Source: Candidatus Roseilinea sp.
Lineage (GTDB): Bacteria > Chloroflexota > Anaerolineae > J036 > Brachytrichaceae
Assembly (NCBI GenBank): GCA_025055235.1
Contig: JANWYN010000081.1
Coordinates: 1 to 35,704 of the forward strand
Length of the DNA: 35,704 bases
Reading direction: 5' to 3'
This document shows, piece after piece, positions 17,958 through 27,058 of the stretch (position 1 is the first letter of the stretch; every line of letters starts with the position of its first letter). Below the pieces are notes generated by a model. It was not told where the DNA came from. It worked only from the letters and a program-made list of their open reading frames with translations, and did no database searches. Position numbers and translations under genes: made by a program.

Positions 17958-18821
17958 ATGACGCAGCACATCAACCGCTCGATCTTAGAGACCATCCTCG
18001 ATCACAAGCGCAACGACGAATTGCCCCAGCGCAAGCGCCGGACGCCGCTCAGCGAAGTGCGCCGCCTGGCCGAAACAGCCGGCGCGCCGGCGCGCGACTT
18101 CGCCACGGCGTTGCGCCGGGCAGACGGCTTAGTTGCGCTCATCGCCGAGATCAAACGCGCTTCGCCTTCCAAAGGCGAGCTGGCGCAAGGCGAGTTTCAG
18201 CCTGCGGCGCTGGCGCGCACCTACGTAGCGAACGGTGCATCGGCTATCAGCGTGCTGACCGACGAGCGCTTCTTCAAGGGTTCGCTGGATCACCTGCGCC
18301 AAGCGCGCGCCGTCGTGGACGTGCCGCTGCTGCGCAAGGATTTCATCCTCGATCCGTATCAACTATACGAGGCGCGCGCCGCCGGCGCCGATGCTGTGCT
18401 GTTGATCGTCGCAGCGCTCGACGACGGCGAGCTGCGCGATCTATTCGCACTGGCATGCGAGTTGGGGATGACACCGCTGGTCGAGGTGCACGACGAACGT
18501 GAGACCGACCGCGCGCTTGCCATCGGCGCGCGCGTAATCGGCGTCAACAACCGCGACCTGCGCACCTTCGTCACCGACATCGAGACCACGGCGCGCTGCG
18601 CGGCGCGGTTGGCGAATGATTGTGTGAACGCGGACGGCTACACGCTCATATCGGAGAGCGGCATCTTCACTGCCGGAGACGTCGCGCGCGTTGCGGCGAT
18701 GGGCGCGCATGCCGTCCTGGTCGGCGAGTCCATCATCACGTCGGGTGATGTGGCGGCGCAGGTGCGCGCGTTATCGCAGGTGAGCAGGCAGGCTGCCGCG
18801 CCTGGCAACCTGCCTGCATGA
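17958..18821 (+). CDS. trpC: Indole-3-glycerol phosphate synthase
   Basis: TIM-barrel enzyme (287 aa) converting CdRP to indole-3-glycerol phosphate in tryptophan synthesis. Diagnostic motifs are VALIAEIKRASPSKG with the catalytic lysine, ISVLTDERFFKGSLDHL, PLLRKDFILDPYQLYEARAA, GVNNRDLRTF and the phosphate-binding LISESGIFTAGDV...VLVGES. No other trp gene adjoins, so the pathway genes are dispersed. A TATCAT box (17936-17941) lies 16 nt before the ATG. The gene is divergent from the phosphoesterase (53 bases) and ends 3 bases before the mscL stop. Confidence 0.95.
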   Translation: MTQHINRSILETILDHKRNDELPQRKRRTPLSEVRRLAETAGAPARDFATALRRADGLVALIAEIKRASPSKGELAQGEFQPAALARTYVANGASAISVLTDERFFKGSLDHLRQARAVVDVPLLRKDFILDPYQLYEARAAGADAVLLIVAALDDGELRDLFALACELGMTPLVEVHDERETDRALAIGARVIGVNNRDLRTFVTDIETTARCAARLANDCVNADGYTLISESGIFTAGDVARVAAMGAHAVLVGESIITSGDVAAQVRALSQVSRQAAAPGNLPA

Positions 18822-18824
18822 GAA

Positions 18825-19232
18825 TCACTGTTTCTTCAGCAGGTCGCGGATCTCGGTGAGCAGCTTCACGTCCGCCGGTGGTTCGGCGGGTGGCGGGGCC
18901 GGCTGCTTGTAGATCTTGTTCACCGCGCGCACCAGAAAGAACACCGCGACGGCGATAACCAGGAAGTTGATGATGGTCTGGAGGAATTGTCCCCAGGCGA
19001 TCACCGGTGCGCCGGCTTCCTGTGCAGCAGCCAGCGAAGCATACTGCTTCCCGTCGAGCGGGATGAACAGATCGGCGAAGTTGGCGCCGCCGAGGATCAG
19101 GCCGATGGGTGGCATGACAATGTCGTTGACGAGGGAGTTCACGATCGCCCCGAACGCGGCGCCCATGATCAAACCCACGGCTAAGTCCACGACGTTGCCC
19201 CGGGCGATGAACTCTCGAAATTCTTTCCACAT
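18825..19232 (-). CDS. mscL: Large-conductance mechanosensitive channel MscL
   Basis: Inner-membrane pentameric channel (135 aa) that opens under high membrane tension to release solutes during hypo-osmotic shock. The N-terminus WKEFREFIARGNVVDLAVG and TM1 GLIMGAAFGAIVNSLVNDI are highly characteristic, with NDIVMPPIG after it. TM2 is FLQTIINFLVIAVAVFFLV, followed by a proline-rich linker and the cytoplasmic helix VKLLTEIRDLLKK. A strong Shine-Dalgarno (AGGAGGAG) precedes the ATG. It converges with trpC with a 3-base gap. Confidence 0.96.
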   Translation of the reverse strand: MWKEFREFIARGNVVDLAVGLIMGAAFGAIVNSLVNDIVMPPIGLILGGANFADLFIPLDGKQYASLAAAQEAGAPVIAWGQFLQTIINFLVIAVAVFFLVRAVNKIYKQPAPPPAEPPADVKLLTEIRDLLKKQ

Positions 19233-19333
19233 AGTGCTCTTTCTCCTCCTATTGCGGTGTTGTCTGCGGTTTTACCCGACCGGCGCGTGTTATACCACCG
19301 AGCGAGAGAGTGTAGGGGAGCATGCCTTTATGC

Positions 19334-19386
19334 ATTGCCCGCGACTTCAGTTGCCGGGCAATTTGCCCCTAGCGGGAAATACACCC
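19334..19386 (+). repeat. 53-bp interspersed repeat, copy 2 (upstream of dnaN)
   Basis: Matches 178-230 without gaps, with about 5 mismatches by eye. The CGAC-TTCA-GTTG hairpin core sits inside GCCCG/CGGGC arms, followed by AGCGGGAAATACACC. It ends 28 bases before TATAAT, the identical register to copy 1, although the bases between are not conserved. Confidence 0.65.
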
Positions 19387-19414
19387 CCTATGTGCTTGGC
19401 ATTGTGTGCTGTTC

Positions 19415-19420
19415 TATAAT
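19415..19420 (+). promoter_or_regulatory. Putative -10 box (TATAAT) of dnaN
   Basis: A perfect TATAAT lies 53 bases before the dnaN ATG. A possible -35 TTGGCA (19396-19401) has only a 13-nt spacer, so the -35 assignment is doubtful. Confidence 0.5.
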
Positions 19421-19473
19421 CTCGCGCCCACACCTTCACGCGGGTGTGCATCCCTGAACAAAAGGACGCGTCA

Positions 19474-20613
19474 ATGAAAATCTCGTGTCTGCAGGAAAAT
19501 CTCGCGCGCGGATTGAATATCGTCAGCCGCGCCGTTGCTCCACGCACGGCCACCTTGCCTGTGCTCACGCACATCTTGCTTGCCACGGACAACGGGCGCT
19601 TGAAGATCGCAGCGACCAACCTCGAATTGGGGATCAGTTGCTGGATCGGCGCGAAGGTGGAGGACGAGGGGGCGATCACCGTGCCGGCGCGCACGTTCAC
19701 CGACCTGGTCGCCCTGTTGCCCGCCGACAAAGTGGACCTCGATCTAAACATCCGCACGCAGACGTTGCGCGTGCGAAGTGGCCGCACCGACGCCAACATC
19801 AAGGGCATTGACGCGCAGGAGTTTCCGATCATTCCCACCTTTCACAACGATGCGGTAGCGTGTATCGAACCGGCCGTGCTCAAGAAGATGATCGCGCAGG
19901 TGGTGTTCGCCGCGGCCACCGACGAGAGCCGCCCGACGCTGACCGGCGTGCTCACCAAGCTGGAGGGCGACAGGATCACCATGGCGGCGACGGATGGCTT
20001 CCGCCTGAGCGTGCGTTCCGACCGGCTGAAGGAGCCGGTGAGCGAGCCGCGCACCATCCTGATCCCGGCCAAGGCGCTGGTCGAAGTTGGGCGTGTGATG
20101 GGCGACCAGGAGGAGCCAGTGGCGATCAGCGTCACCCCCTCGCACGGCCAGGTGCTCTTCCACATGAAGGACGTGGATGTGGTCGCGCAATTGATTGATC
20201 AGAAGTTCCCGGACTACGAGCCGATCATCCCGAAGCGCCACGACACGCGCACGATCGTGAACACCGCCGAGTTGCTGAAAGCCTGCCGGCAAGCCAGCAT
20301 CTTCGCCCGCGATTCGCTCGATACCGTGCGCGTGCTGATCACGCCGGGCGAAGAGCTCGAACCGGGCAAGGTCAGCGTGGTCGCACGCGCCGACGAGACC
20401 GGCGACAACCGGAGCGAACTGGAAGCGACCGTCGTCGGTAACGAGATCGAGATCGGCTTTAACGTCAAGTATCTGATCGAGGCCTTCTCCGCCGTGGACA
20501 CGCCGCAGACGGCGATCGAGACCACGCAGCCGCGTAGCCCGGCCGTCATCCGCGCCATCGGCGACGACCATTTCTTCCATCTGGTGATGCCGATGCATCT
20601 GCCGAAGGGGTGA
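19474..20613 (+). CDS. dnaN: DNA polymerase III beta subunit (sliding clamp)
   Basis: Sliding clamp (379 aa) that encircles DNA and tethers the replicative polymerase. The three-fold domain pattern is clear: MKISCLQENLARGLNIVSRA, ATDESRPTLTGVLTKLEGD with AATDGFRLSVR, and FNVKYLIEAF with the C-terminal HLVMPMHLPKG (cf. the canonical P-M-R/H-L ending). An upstream in-frame start at 19444 exists, but ATG 19474 begins the canonical N-terminus and has AAAGGA 8 nt before it. It is not next to dnaA. The stop codon is the first TGA of a heptamer array. Confidence 0.95.
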   Translation: MKISCLQENLARGLNIVSRAVAPRTATLPVLTHILLATDNGRLKIAATNLELGISCWIGAKVEDEGAITVPARTFTDLVALLPADKVDLDLNIRTQTLRVRSGRTDANIKGIDAQEFPIIPTFHNDAVACIEPAVLKKMIAQVVFAAATDESRPTLTGVLTKLEGDRITMAATDGFRLSVRSDRLKEPVSEPRTILIPAKALVEVGRVMGDQEEPVAISVTPSHGQVLFHMKDVDVVAQLIDQKFPDYEPIIPKRHDTRTIVNTAELLKACRQASIFARDSLDTVRVLITPGEELEPGKVSVVARADETGDNRSELEATVVGNEIEIGFNVKYLIEAFSAVDTPQTAIETTQPRSPAVIRAIGDDHFFHLVMPMHLPKG

Positions 20614-20666
20614 GTGGTGAGCTGTGAGCGGTGAGTGGTGAGCTGCGAGCTATGAGTGGTGAGCTG
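20611..20666. repeat. Heptamer tandem array, unit TGAGYKG
   Basis: Eight heptamers in a row: TGAGTGG, TGAGCTG, TGAGCGG, TGAGTGG, TGAGCTG, CGAGCTA, TGAGTGG, TGAGCTG. The first unit contains the stop codon of dnaN. Confidence 0.85.
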
Positions 20667-20719
20667 AGCGGATGTGGCCGTTGCGCGCACGCCGGCGTGA
20701 GCTGATCTTGGCCGCGACT

Positions 20720-23182
20720 ATGGCTGTCACCTACCTCACCGCAGAGCGCGTCCGCCGGCTGTGTGACCCTAACTCATTCTCGTTCGAGACCACCGCCGAG
20801 CTGTCCTATACCGACGACATCTTCGGCCAGCCGCGCGCCGTGCGCGCCATTGACTTCGGCGTGAGCATGACCGCGCCGGGCTACAACCTGTTCGTGGTTG
20901 GCCCGGAAGGCACGGGGCGTGCTACAGCCATCCGGCGCTATCTGGAACGCACCGCCCCCAAGGCCGCACAACCGAGCGACTGGGTCTACGTCCACAACTT
21001 TGCCGAGCCGCGCAAGCCGATCGCCCTGCGGCTGCGCGCCGGCCAAGCAACCCGGCTGCGCGACCTGATGGAAGATGCCGTCGCTCAGGTGATACAGAAG
21101 CTCCCGCTCGCCTTTGAGACCGACGAATACGATGATGCCGCCGGTGCCATCGCTGCACAGCTGCAACGGATACAAAGCGAAGAACTCGCGCAGGTGCAAT
21201 CCCAAGCGTTGCAAGCCGGCTTCACGCTCACGCGCACGGCCTCCGGCCTGGCCATCGTGCCGGACAGCGGTCACCCTTCCGCCGAAGTGCAGGCGCACCT
21301 GAACGATGCGCTGAGCAACGCGCTCCGGCGCATCTACAGCGCGGAACGCGAGGCGCGCGCGGCGCTGGCCAACCTCGATGCGCAGATCGCCCGTTCGATC
21401 ACCGGCCCGCTCATGGAGGACATCGCAAGCCGGCTGCCGGAGCTGGCCGACGAGGCCCACCGTGCTGCGGTCGAGGCGTATCTGCGCGCCGCGGGCGACG
21501 ACCTCATCGCGAACGTCGCGCTGTTCAAGCCGGCGAATCGCGGCGGCGCCGAGACCACCCCGGCCGCGTTCCAAGCGTTCCTAAACCGCTATCGCGTCAA
21601 CGTGCTGGTGAACAATTGCGACACGTGCGGCGCGCCGGTTTACGTGGAAGACTACCCCACCTACTTCAACCTCATCGGCCGGCTGGATCGCGCGTTGACC
21701 ATCGCGAACGACCCCGCCCTTGCCAACGTCGTCAACCACATGATGCTGCGGCCGGGCGCGCTGCACCGCGCCAACGGCGGCTATCTCATCGTGCGCGCGC
21801 GCGACGTGTTTCGCCTCGATGACGCTTGGTCTGCGCTCAAGCGTTGCCTGCTCAGAGGTTCGGTCACGATCGAGGAGCCGAACGCGCAGACACAACTGAT
21901 CACCACGCCGACGCTGGAGCCGCAGCCCATCCCGCTGAATGTTAAAGTCATCATGCTCGGCAATTCGACCGACTACTGGAAGGCCAGCTACGATGAGGAC
22001 CTCGGCGCGCTGTTCAAGGTCAAAGCCGAGTTCAGCGCGCACATGCCGCGCACGCCGGAGAACGAACTCGCCTACGCGCGCTTTCTGCGCAGCCGCATGC
22101 AAGACGAAGACCTGATGCCGTTCGACCGGACGGGGGTCGCGGCCATCGTGGAGCACGGCTCGCGCTACGTCGAAGACCAGCGCAAGCTCACCACGCGCTT
22201 CAGCGAAATCGCCGATGTCGCGCGCGAAGCGGCGTTCTGGGCGAAGCGCGCCGGGCGCGCCGCCGTGAGCGCCGAGGACGTGCGCACGGCGCTGCGCGAA
22301 CGCCGCCAGCGGCTGAATCGCTATGAGGAAGATCGTGCGGAACACCTCCTGCGAGGCAGCTACTTCGTGCAGACGGCCGGCGCCGCAGTCGGGCAAATCA
22401 ACGCGCTGTCGGTATTCGACATGGGCGAGTACGAGTTCGCCTTGCCCAGCCGCGTCACGGCGCGCAGCTACCTGACACGCAGCGGCATCAGCGACATTGA
22501 CCGCAACGTCAACTTCACCGACGCAACGCACAACAAGGGCATCGCCATCGTAGATAGCTACCTGAGTAGCTTATACTCGGTCGAGCGGTCGCTGACGCTG
22601 TCGGCCAACGTCACGTTCGAGCAGAGCTACAGCAGCCATGAAGGCGACAGCGCATCCTGCGCGCTGCTGGTCGCGATGCTATCGGCAGTGACCGGCCTGC
22701 CTATCCCCCAGCACTACGCGGTGACCGGCACGCTCGACCAGTTTGGCTTCGTTCGACCGATCGGCGGGACGAACGCGAAGGTGGAGGGCTTCTTCGACGT
22801 GTGCAAGGCACGCGGCTTGGACGGCACGCACGGGGTAATCATCCCGGCGGCCAACGTCGAAGATCTGATGCTGCGCGAGGACGTCGTCGAGGCGGTGCGC
22901 GATGGCCTGTTCAAAGTGATCGCCGTCGAACACGTGGACGACCTGATCGAGCTGATGTTCGGCATGCCGGCCGGCGTGCGTGGCGCGGATGGCCGCTTCC
23001 CGGAGGGCACGCTGCACGCGCGCGTCGAGGCGATCCTGCGCGAGATGGATGAGAAGCTCGACAACCGGCGCAAAGGCGACAAAGACCCAAGTCCGGAATC
23101 ATCGAAGTCGCGCGATTCAGAACCGGAGATGCCACCTCCGCTGCCCGAGCCGCCGGCTGATCCGGTTTCGCCGTCTTCGTGA
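20720..23182 (+). CDS. Lon-related protease with a degenerate AAA-like domain
   Basis: Serine protease (820 aa) of the AAA_32/Lon_C family. The N-terminus RLCDPNSFSFETTAEL is characteristic. The proteolytic dyad is Ser644 (EGDSAS) and Lys687 (GGTNAK), 43 residues apart as in Lon. The Walker A position reads GPEGTGRAT (61-69), with Arg for the catalytic Lys, and the Walker B-like strand reads GGYLIVRA with Arg359 where an acid is expected. This resembles the ATP-independent LonC-type proteins, though I cannot confirm that grouping. An upstream ATG (20672) would add 16 residues without family support. It lies after dnaN, separated by a heptamer array. The last 50 residues are a charged, proline-rich tail. 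Confidence 0.85.
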   Translation: MAVTYLTAERVRRLCDPNSFSFETTAELSYTDDIFGQPRAVRAIDFGVSMTAPGYNLFVVGPEGTGRATAIRRYLERTAPKAAQPSDWVYVHNFAEPRKPIALRLRAGQATRLRDLMEDAVAQVIQKLPLAFETDEYDDAAGAIAAQLQRIQSEELAQVQSQALQAGFTLTRTASGLAIVPDSGHPSAEVQAHLNDALSNALRRIYSAEREARAALANLDAQIARSITGPLMEDIASRLPELADEAHRAAVEAYLRAAGDDLIANVALFKPANRGGAETTPAAFQAFLNRYRVNVLVNNCDTCGAPVYVEDYPTYFNLIGRLDRALTIANDPALANVVNHMMLRPGALHRANGGYLIVRARDVFRLDDAWSALKRCLLRGSVTIEEPNAQTQLITTPTLEPQPIPLNVKVIMLGNSTDYWKASYDEDLGALFKVKAEFSAHMPRTPENELAYARFLRSRMQDEDLMPFDRTGVAAIVEHGSRYVEDQRKLTTRFSEIADVAREAAFWAKRAGRAAVSAEDVRTALRERRQRLNRYEEDRAEHLLRGSYFVQTAGAAVGQINALSVFDMGEYEFALPSRVTARSYLTRSGISDIDRNVNFTDATHNKGIAIVDSYLSSLYSVERSLTLSANVTFEQSYSSHEGDSASCALLVAMLSAVTGLPIPQHYAVTGTLDQFGFVRPIGGTNAKVEGFFDVCKARGLDGTHGVIIPAANVEDLMLREDVVEAVRDGLFKVIAVEHVDDLIELMFGMPAGVRGADGRFPEGTLHARVEAILREMDEKLDNRRKGDKDPSPESSKSRDSEPEMPPPLPEPPADPVSPSS

Positions 23183-23203
23183 AGCGGGGCATTCGCATGT
23201 AGC

Positions 23204-23259
23204 GACGACCCTGCGTCGTCTGGCCCCCATCTCAGGCAAGCGCGAAGCGGGCTTCGCGC
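23204..23259. terminator. Hairpins between convergent genes
   Basis: GACGAC/GTCGTC (23204-23209 with 23215-23220) and GCGCGAAG/CTTCGCGC (23240-23247 with 23252-23259) form two short stems in the 89-base gap between converging genes. No T-tract is present, so they are weak terminator candidates. Confidence 0.45.
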
Positions 23260-23271
23260 CGGTGTTTCACC

Positions 23272-26205
23272 TCACAGCACCTTGGTCACGTTCAGCCAGG
23301 CGTTGCCCATTTCGGCGTTGGCTTTCTCGATGGTCTGCGGCGCGCCCATCACCACCACGCGGCCATGCGCGCTCACGTCATCTAGGATGTCGGCGAAACG
23401 CACGAAGTCCTGCGGCGTGGTGCCGAGCACCTCTTCGCGGATGCGCTGGCGCGCTTCTTCGGTATCGCCGGCCAGGTAGCGCACCATCGAGGTAAAGCCC
23501 TTCGCATCGGGCAGCATATACGCATCCAGGTCGCCGATCACGCCGATGATCGTGCGCGTCACCTCTTCTTGGCTGGGCGGGTGCTGGCGCAGGAAGGCCG
23601 CGGCGCTGTCGTAGTTGCGAATCGTCCCGAGTAGGTTGGGGTCGCGATACGAGAGGAAGGTGAACGCGCCGCTGCGCACGTCGAAGGTGCAGAAGCCGCC
23701 GTAGGCGCCGCCCTGCATGCGCACGCGTTCCCACAGATAGCCGGTGCGCAGGTAGTTCTGCACCGGCAGCCACGTCCCGCTCAGCTTGTGGCCGAGCGCA
23801 TAGAGATCCACGCCCTTGCCCACGTAGTTCACCTGCGCCGGGATGGTGAGCCCCTCGTTGACCGTGTCCGCGCCTTCGGGCCAGTCGGATGACTGATGAT
23901 TGATGACCGGTAGTTGGTTGATGAAGTCGCACAGTTTGGGTTGCAGCGCCTCCCAGTTCTTCGCGTCGAGCGTGACGTTGGCGACCATGCCCTGGCGGGT
24001 GATCAGCCGGTCGCGCACCCGCGTCAATCGGGCCAGCACGCCGTCCCAGTCGTGCTCCACTTGCTCGGCCAACCGGCGCAGGAAGAAGAGCTGGCTCACG
24101 CCACCGATCTGCTCGGCAGCCCAGTCGGGCTGGCTGAAGGCCGAGCGCAGGCGCACGTTGACGAACGCGTGGCCGCTGGGCACGAGTCCACTCTCCATGC
24201 CGGCTTTGTTCTCCAGCACGATCTGCTTGAAGCGCTCGCGGTTATCGAGCCGGGCGTTCAGCAGCACGTCGCGCAGGATGTCGAGCAGGTCGTCGAACTG
24301 AGCGACGGTGCTCTTGGCGCGCAGGAAGAAGCGCCCGACGGTCTCGCGGCTCTCGCGCGAGATGGTGTTCAGCGTGCTGGGGCTGATGCCGCCGGTCTTG
24401 CGCCCGATGCGTTGCAACAGCTTGACGAAGTCCTCTTTGTCCGTGCCCATTTGCAGCAGGACGCGGCCGATCAGCGCAGCATACGGCACGTCCTCGGGCG
24501 GCAACGCCCGCAGGTCGAAGCCCAGGTCGAGATAGACGATGCCGTTGGTGAACAGGTCGTGATATAGGATGGTCGCGCCGTCTGCCCCGTCGAGGACTTC
24601 GATGGGGATGACCTTGTTCTTCCGGTCGAGGTCGCTCAGCTTGAGCGAGGGGATGGTGGCCAGCGCCTCGGGCGGATCGGGCGTAAGCTGCATCTCTTTG
24701 AGCGTCTGGGTCTCGGCGATGATGCGCTGGATGTCTTCGTCGGTCATCTGTGCGCGCGCAGCATCCAGCCGGGCGCGCTCCTTCGCTGCGAGTTCCTCGC
24801 GCACCCGTGCGTCGGGCGTCAGGATCACCGTGGTGCGATGTGGGTTATCGAGGAAGTATTTTTTGATCAGGCCGGTGAAGACTGGCTCGCCGCGGCTGAG
24901 GCGATCCTTGATGGATTGCAGCGGCTTCTCGAAGGCCAGCGGTGCAAACGGATCGCCACCGTAGAGCCAGGTCTGCAGCGCCATCGTCATGAAGACGATG
25001 CCACGCGGGAAGCTGCCGAAGTTGCTCTCGCGCAGGCGGAACTCGATGGTGTTGACCGAGGCCTCGACCTGATCCTGCTCGAAGCCGTCGCGGGCTAGTT
25101 GCGCCAGCGTGTCGAGCACCAGTTGCTCTAGCTTGTCGGCGTCGGCGGGGTTCATGCCCTTCAGGCCGACGGAGAAGGTGGACTGGCGCAGCTCGTCGTC
25201 GTAGCCGCTGCTGGTCAGGTTCTCGCCCAGGCCGCTGTCAATCAGCGCCTTGCGCAAGGGCGAAGCCGGTGTGCCCACCAGCATGTGCGAGAGGATGTTG
25301 AGGGCGAGCGCCGTCTCCGGATCGCTCTCGTCGGTGAGCAGCCAGTTAATCGAGACCATGCCGCGCTTGGCCTGCGGATCATCGCCGGCGTCGTAGCGCT
25401 CGACGATGCGCCGTGGCTCCTTCCAGCGCGGTTGTAGGCCGATCTCCGGCTTCACCTCAATGCGGTCGAACGCGCTCAGCCAGGTATCCAGGTAGCGCAG
25501 CCGCTCCTCTGGGTCGTCGTTGCCATAGAAGACGATGCGCGCGTTGGAGGGATGGTAGTACGTCTCGTGGAACTTCTTGAACTGCGCGTAGGTCAGGTCG
25601 GGGATGACGGCCGGATCGCCGCCGGAGTCGAACCCATAGACCGTGTCGGGGAAGAGCGTGTGCTGGATGGTGCGGGCAAGCACGTTATCCGGCGACGAAT
25701 AGGCGCCCTTCATCTCGTTGAAGACGACGCCCTTGAATTGCAACGGCTGATTCGGATCTTCCAGCTCGTAGTGCCAGCCTTCCTGCATGAGCGTCCACGG
25801 CGTGATGCGCGGGTAGAACACTGCGTCGAGATACACGTCAATCAGGTTGTAGAGGTCTTTGACGTTCTGGCTGGCGACTGGGTAGATGGTGCGGTCGGGA
25901 TAGGTCAGCGCATTCAGGAAGGTGTTGAGCGAGCCTTTGGCCAGCTCGATGAACGGCTCCTTGACCGGATACTTGCGCGAGCCACACAACACGCTGTGCT
26001 CCAAGATGTGCGGCAGGCCGGTCGAATCGTGCGGCGGCGTGGCGAACGCGATGCCGAAGACTTTGTTCTCGTCGTCGTTGATCAGCGAAAGCAACTGCGC
26101 GCCGGTCTTGGCGTGGCGATACAGGATCGCCTTGGTGTTGATCTCAGGAATCGTCTCTTCGCGAATCAGCTCGAAGCCGTGAGTAAGCGTGGGCGTCATG
26201 GGCAC
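23272..26205 (-). CDS. Presequence protease-like M16C metallopeptidase
   Basis: Large inverzincin (977 aa) of the PreP/falcilysin type, which encloses unfolded peptides of moderate length in a clamshell and degrades them. The inverted zinc motif is HILEH (H66, E69, H70) in STGLPHILEHSVLCGS, with the distal ligand E164 in VFNEMKG. The C-terminal half has the inactive peptidase-like domain with NEGLTIPAQVNYVGKG and the substrate-binding YLWERVRMQGGAYGG. The start is GTG 26205 or ATG 26199, two codons on; neither has a Shine-Dalgarno. No signal peptide is seen, so cytoplasmic. Residues about 761-773 (INQLPVINHQSSDW) are encoded by a degenerate heptamer array. Confidence 0.93.
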   Translation of the reverse strand: MPMTPTLTHGFELIREETIPEINTKAILYRHAKTGAQLLSLINDDENKVFGIAFATPPHDSTGLPHILEHSVLCGSRKYPVKEPFIELAKGSLNTFLNALTYPDRTIYPVASQNVKDLYNLIDVYLDAVFYPRITPWTLMQEGWHYELEDPNQPLQFKGVVFNEMKGAYSSPDNVLARTIQHTLFPDTVYGFDSGGDPAVIPDLTYAQFKKFHETYYHPSNARIVFYGNDDPEERLRYLDTWLSAFDRIEVKPEIGLQPRWKEPRRIVERYDAGDDPQAKRGMVSINWLLTDESDPETALALNILSHMLVGTPASPLRKALIDSGLGENLTSSGYDDELRQSTFSVGLKGMNPADADKLEQLVLDTLAQLARDGFEQDQVEASVNTIEFRLRESNFGSFPRGIVFMTMALQTWLYGGDPFAPLAFEKPLQSIKDRLSRGEPVFTGLIKKYFLDNPHRTTVILTPDARVREELAAKERARLDAARAQMTDEDIQRIIAETQTLKEMQLTPDPPEALATIPSLKLSDLDRKNKVIPIEVLDGADGATILYHDLFTNGIVYLDLGFDLRALPPEDVPYAALIGRVLLQMGTDKEDFVKLLQRIGRKTGGISPSTLNTISRESRETVGRFFLRAKSTVAQFDDLLDILRDVLLNARLDNRERFKQIVLENKAGMESGLVPSGHAFVNVRLRSAFSQPDWAAEQIGGVSQLFFLRRLAEQVEHDWDGVLARLTRVRDRLITRQGMVANVTLDAKNWEALQPKLCDFINQLPVINHQSSDWPEGADTVNEGLTIPAQVNYVGKGVDLYALGHKLSGTWLPVQNYLRTGYLWERVRMQGGAYGGFCTFDVRSGAFTFLSYRDPNLLGTIRNYDSAAAFLRQHPPSQEEVTRTIIGVIGDLDAYMLPDAKGFTSMVRYLAGDTEEARQRIREEVLGTTPQDFVRFADILDDVSAHGRVVVMGAPQTIEKANAEMGNAWLNVTKVL
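23888..23922. repeat. Degenerate heptamer array inside the M16C peptidase gene
   Basis: GATGACT, GATGATT and GATGACC are followed by the weaker units GGTAGTT and GGTTGAT. The array is read in frame and falls in a linker just before the conserved NEGLTIPAQVNY motif of the C-terminal half. Confidence 0.5.
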
Positions 26206-26394
26206 GAGGATACCACTACTACGTATAACGATCGTGCAGTTTCAGCAACCTTCAGCCAGTATACTTTTGCAACCTTCCCCGCACAGGGTGATGATCTCCT
26301 CATCCTGAGGGTGAACTTGTCGTCACCTGCTGGGTGTTTTCATCAGGAAGCGTTCATGTTACTGTGCTCGCAAATCTGCAAATCAGGAGGCGAT

Positions 26395-27006
26395 ATGCGA
26401 AGCATACGGTTATTCGAGCAAGTGTGTAAGCTCACATTTCTTATAGCTTTAGCATGCACACACAGTGAGACTTCAGCCTATGCGTTTACAGTTTCGGGGC
26501 AGAAGTTTCTCCGTGAAAACACCACATATCGGCTGGATTCAACATTCACCGGTTCAGGCCCCGGATGGGCTACGACAGGTAATGGCGCATTCTCAGACTG
26601 GGGAGTCACTGGATTTTCGTTTACGTCATCACCATCTAGTAACTCGGTAGTTCGGGCGGGCAACTACTGTTCAGGCAATCTCGCCTGTACTACGCGATAC
26701 CCAACTATTGGAAACCCGAACGTCATCTTTTACTTTCTCACCTACGTTAATACGTACCAAGGCTTCCCCTTTTATGATGGCACGCAAGCCCCTTCACTAC
26801 CGTCCAATTACTACGATCTCCGGACCGTCGTAAGGCACGAAGCAGGTCATGGTATCGGTCTTTGCCATACAAACTATGGCACGGGCTATTTGATGTCAAC
26901 ACAACTTTCAACGGGCATCGCAATTGGGATTGACAGTGATGCAACAAATGGTGAGAACTACATTTACAACGGAACATCGCCGGGCCCTTCTGGACCGTGT
27001 ATTTGA
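26395..27006 (+). CDS. Secreted matrixin-like (metzincin) zinc metalloprotease
   Basis: Protein of 203 aa with an N-terminal hydrophobic segment (LTFLIALACTHSETSAYA, about residues 13-30) that looks like a signal peptide. It contains the metzincin zinc motif HEAGHGIGLCH at 148-158 (HExxHxxGxxH) and a downstream Met-turn candidate YLMST with Met167, the spacing expected for matrixin-like proteases. The remainder is rich in Ser, Thr, Gly, Asn and Tyr, as in extracellular proteins. The open frame extends far upstream antisense to the M16C gene, but ATG 26395 has AGGAGG 5 nt before it and starts the signal sequence. Base and codon use is visibly AT-richer than neighbours, suggesting transfer. There is no propeptide with a cysteine switch. 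Confidence 0.82.
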   Translation: MRSIRLFEQVCKLTFLIALACTHSETSAYAFTVSGQKFLRENTTYRLDSTFTGSGPGWATTGNGAFSDWGVTGFSFTSSPSSNSVVRAGNYCSGNLACTTRYPTIGNPNVIFYFLTYVNTYQGFPFYDGTQAPSLPSNYYDLRTVVRHEAGHGIGLCHTNYGTGYLMSTQLSTGIAIGIDSDATNGENYIYNGTSPGPSGPCI

Positions 27007-27058
27007 ACTTAGAGCAGATTCCTATGTAGGGCGCGGGCGCGTACTACTCGGGCGTTTG

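Noticed and set aside
17152..20666. CRISPR-like arrays
   Set aside because: The repeats are contiguous 7-mers without spacers and there are no cas genes, so they are tandem repeats.
25552..26394. Upstream extension of the metalloprotease frame
   Set aside because: It runs antisense through the M16C peptidase. The Shine-Dalgarno and signal peptide place the true start at 26395.
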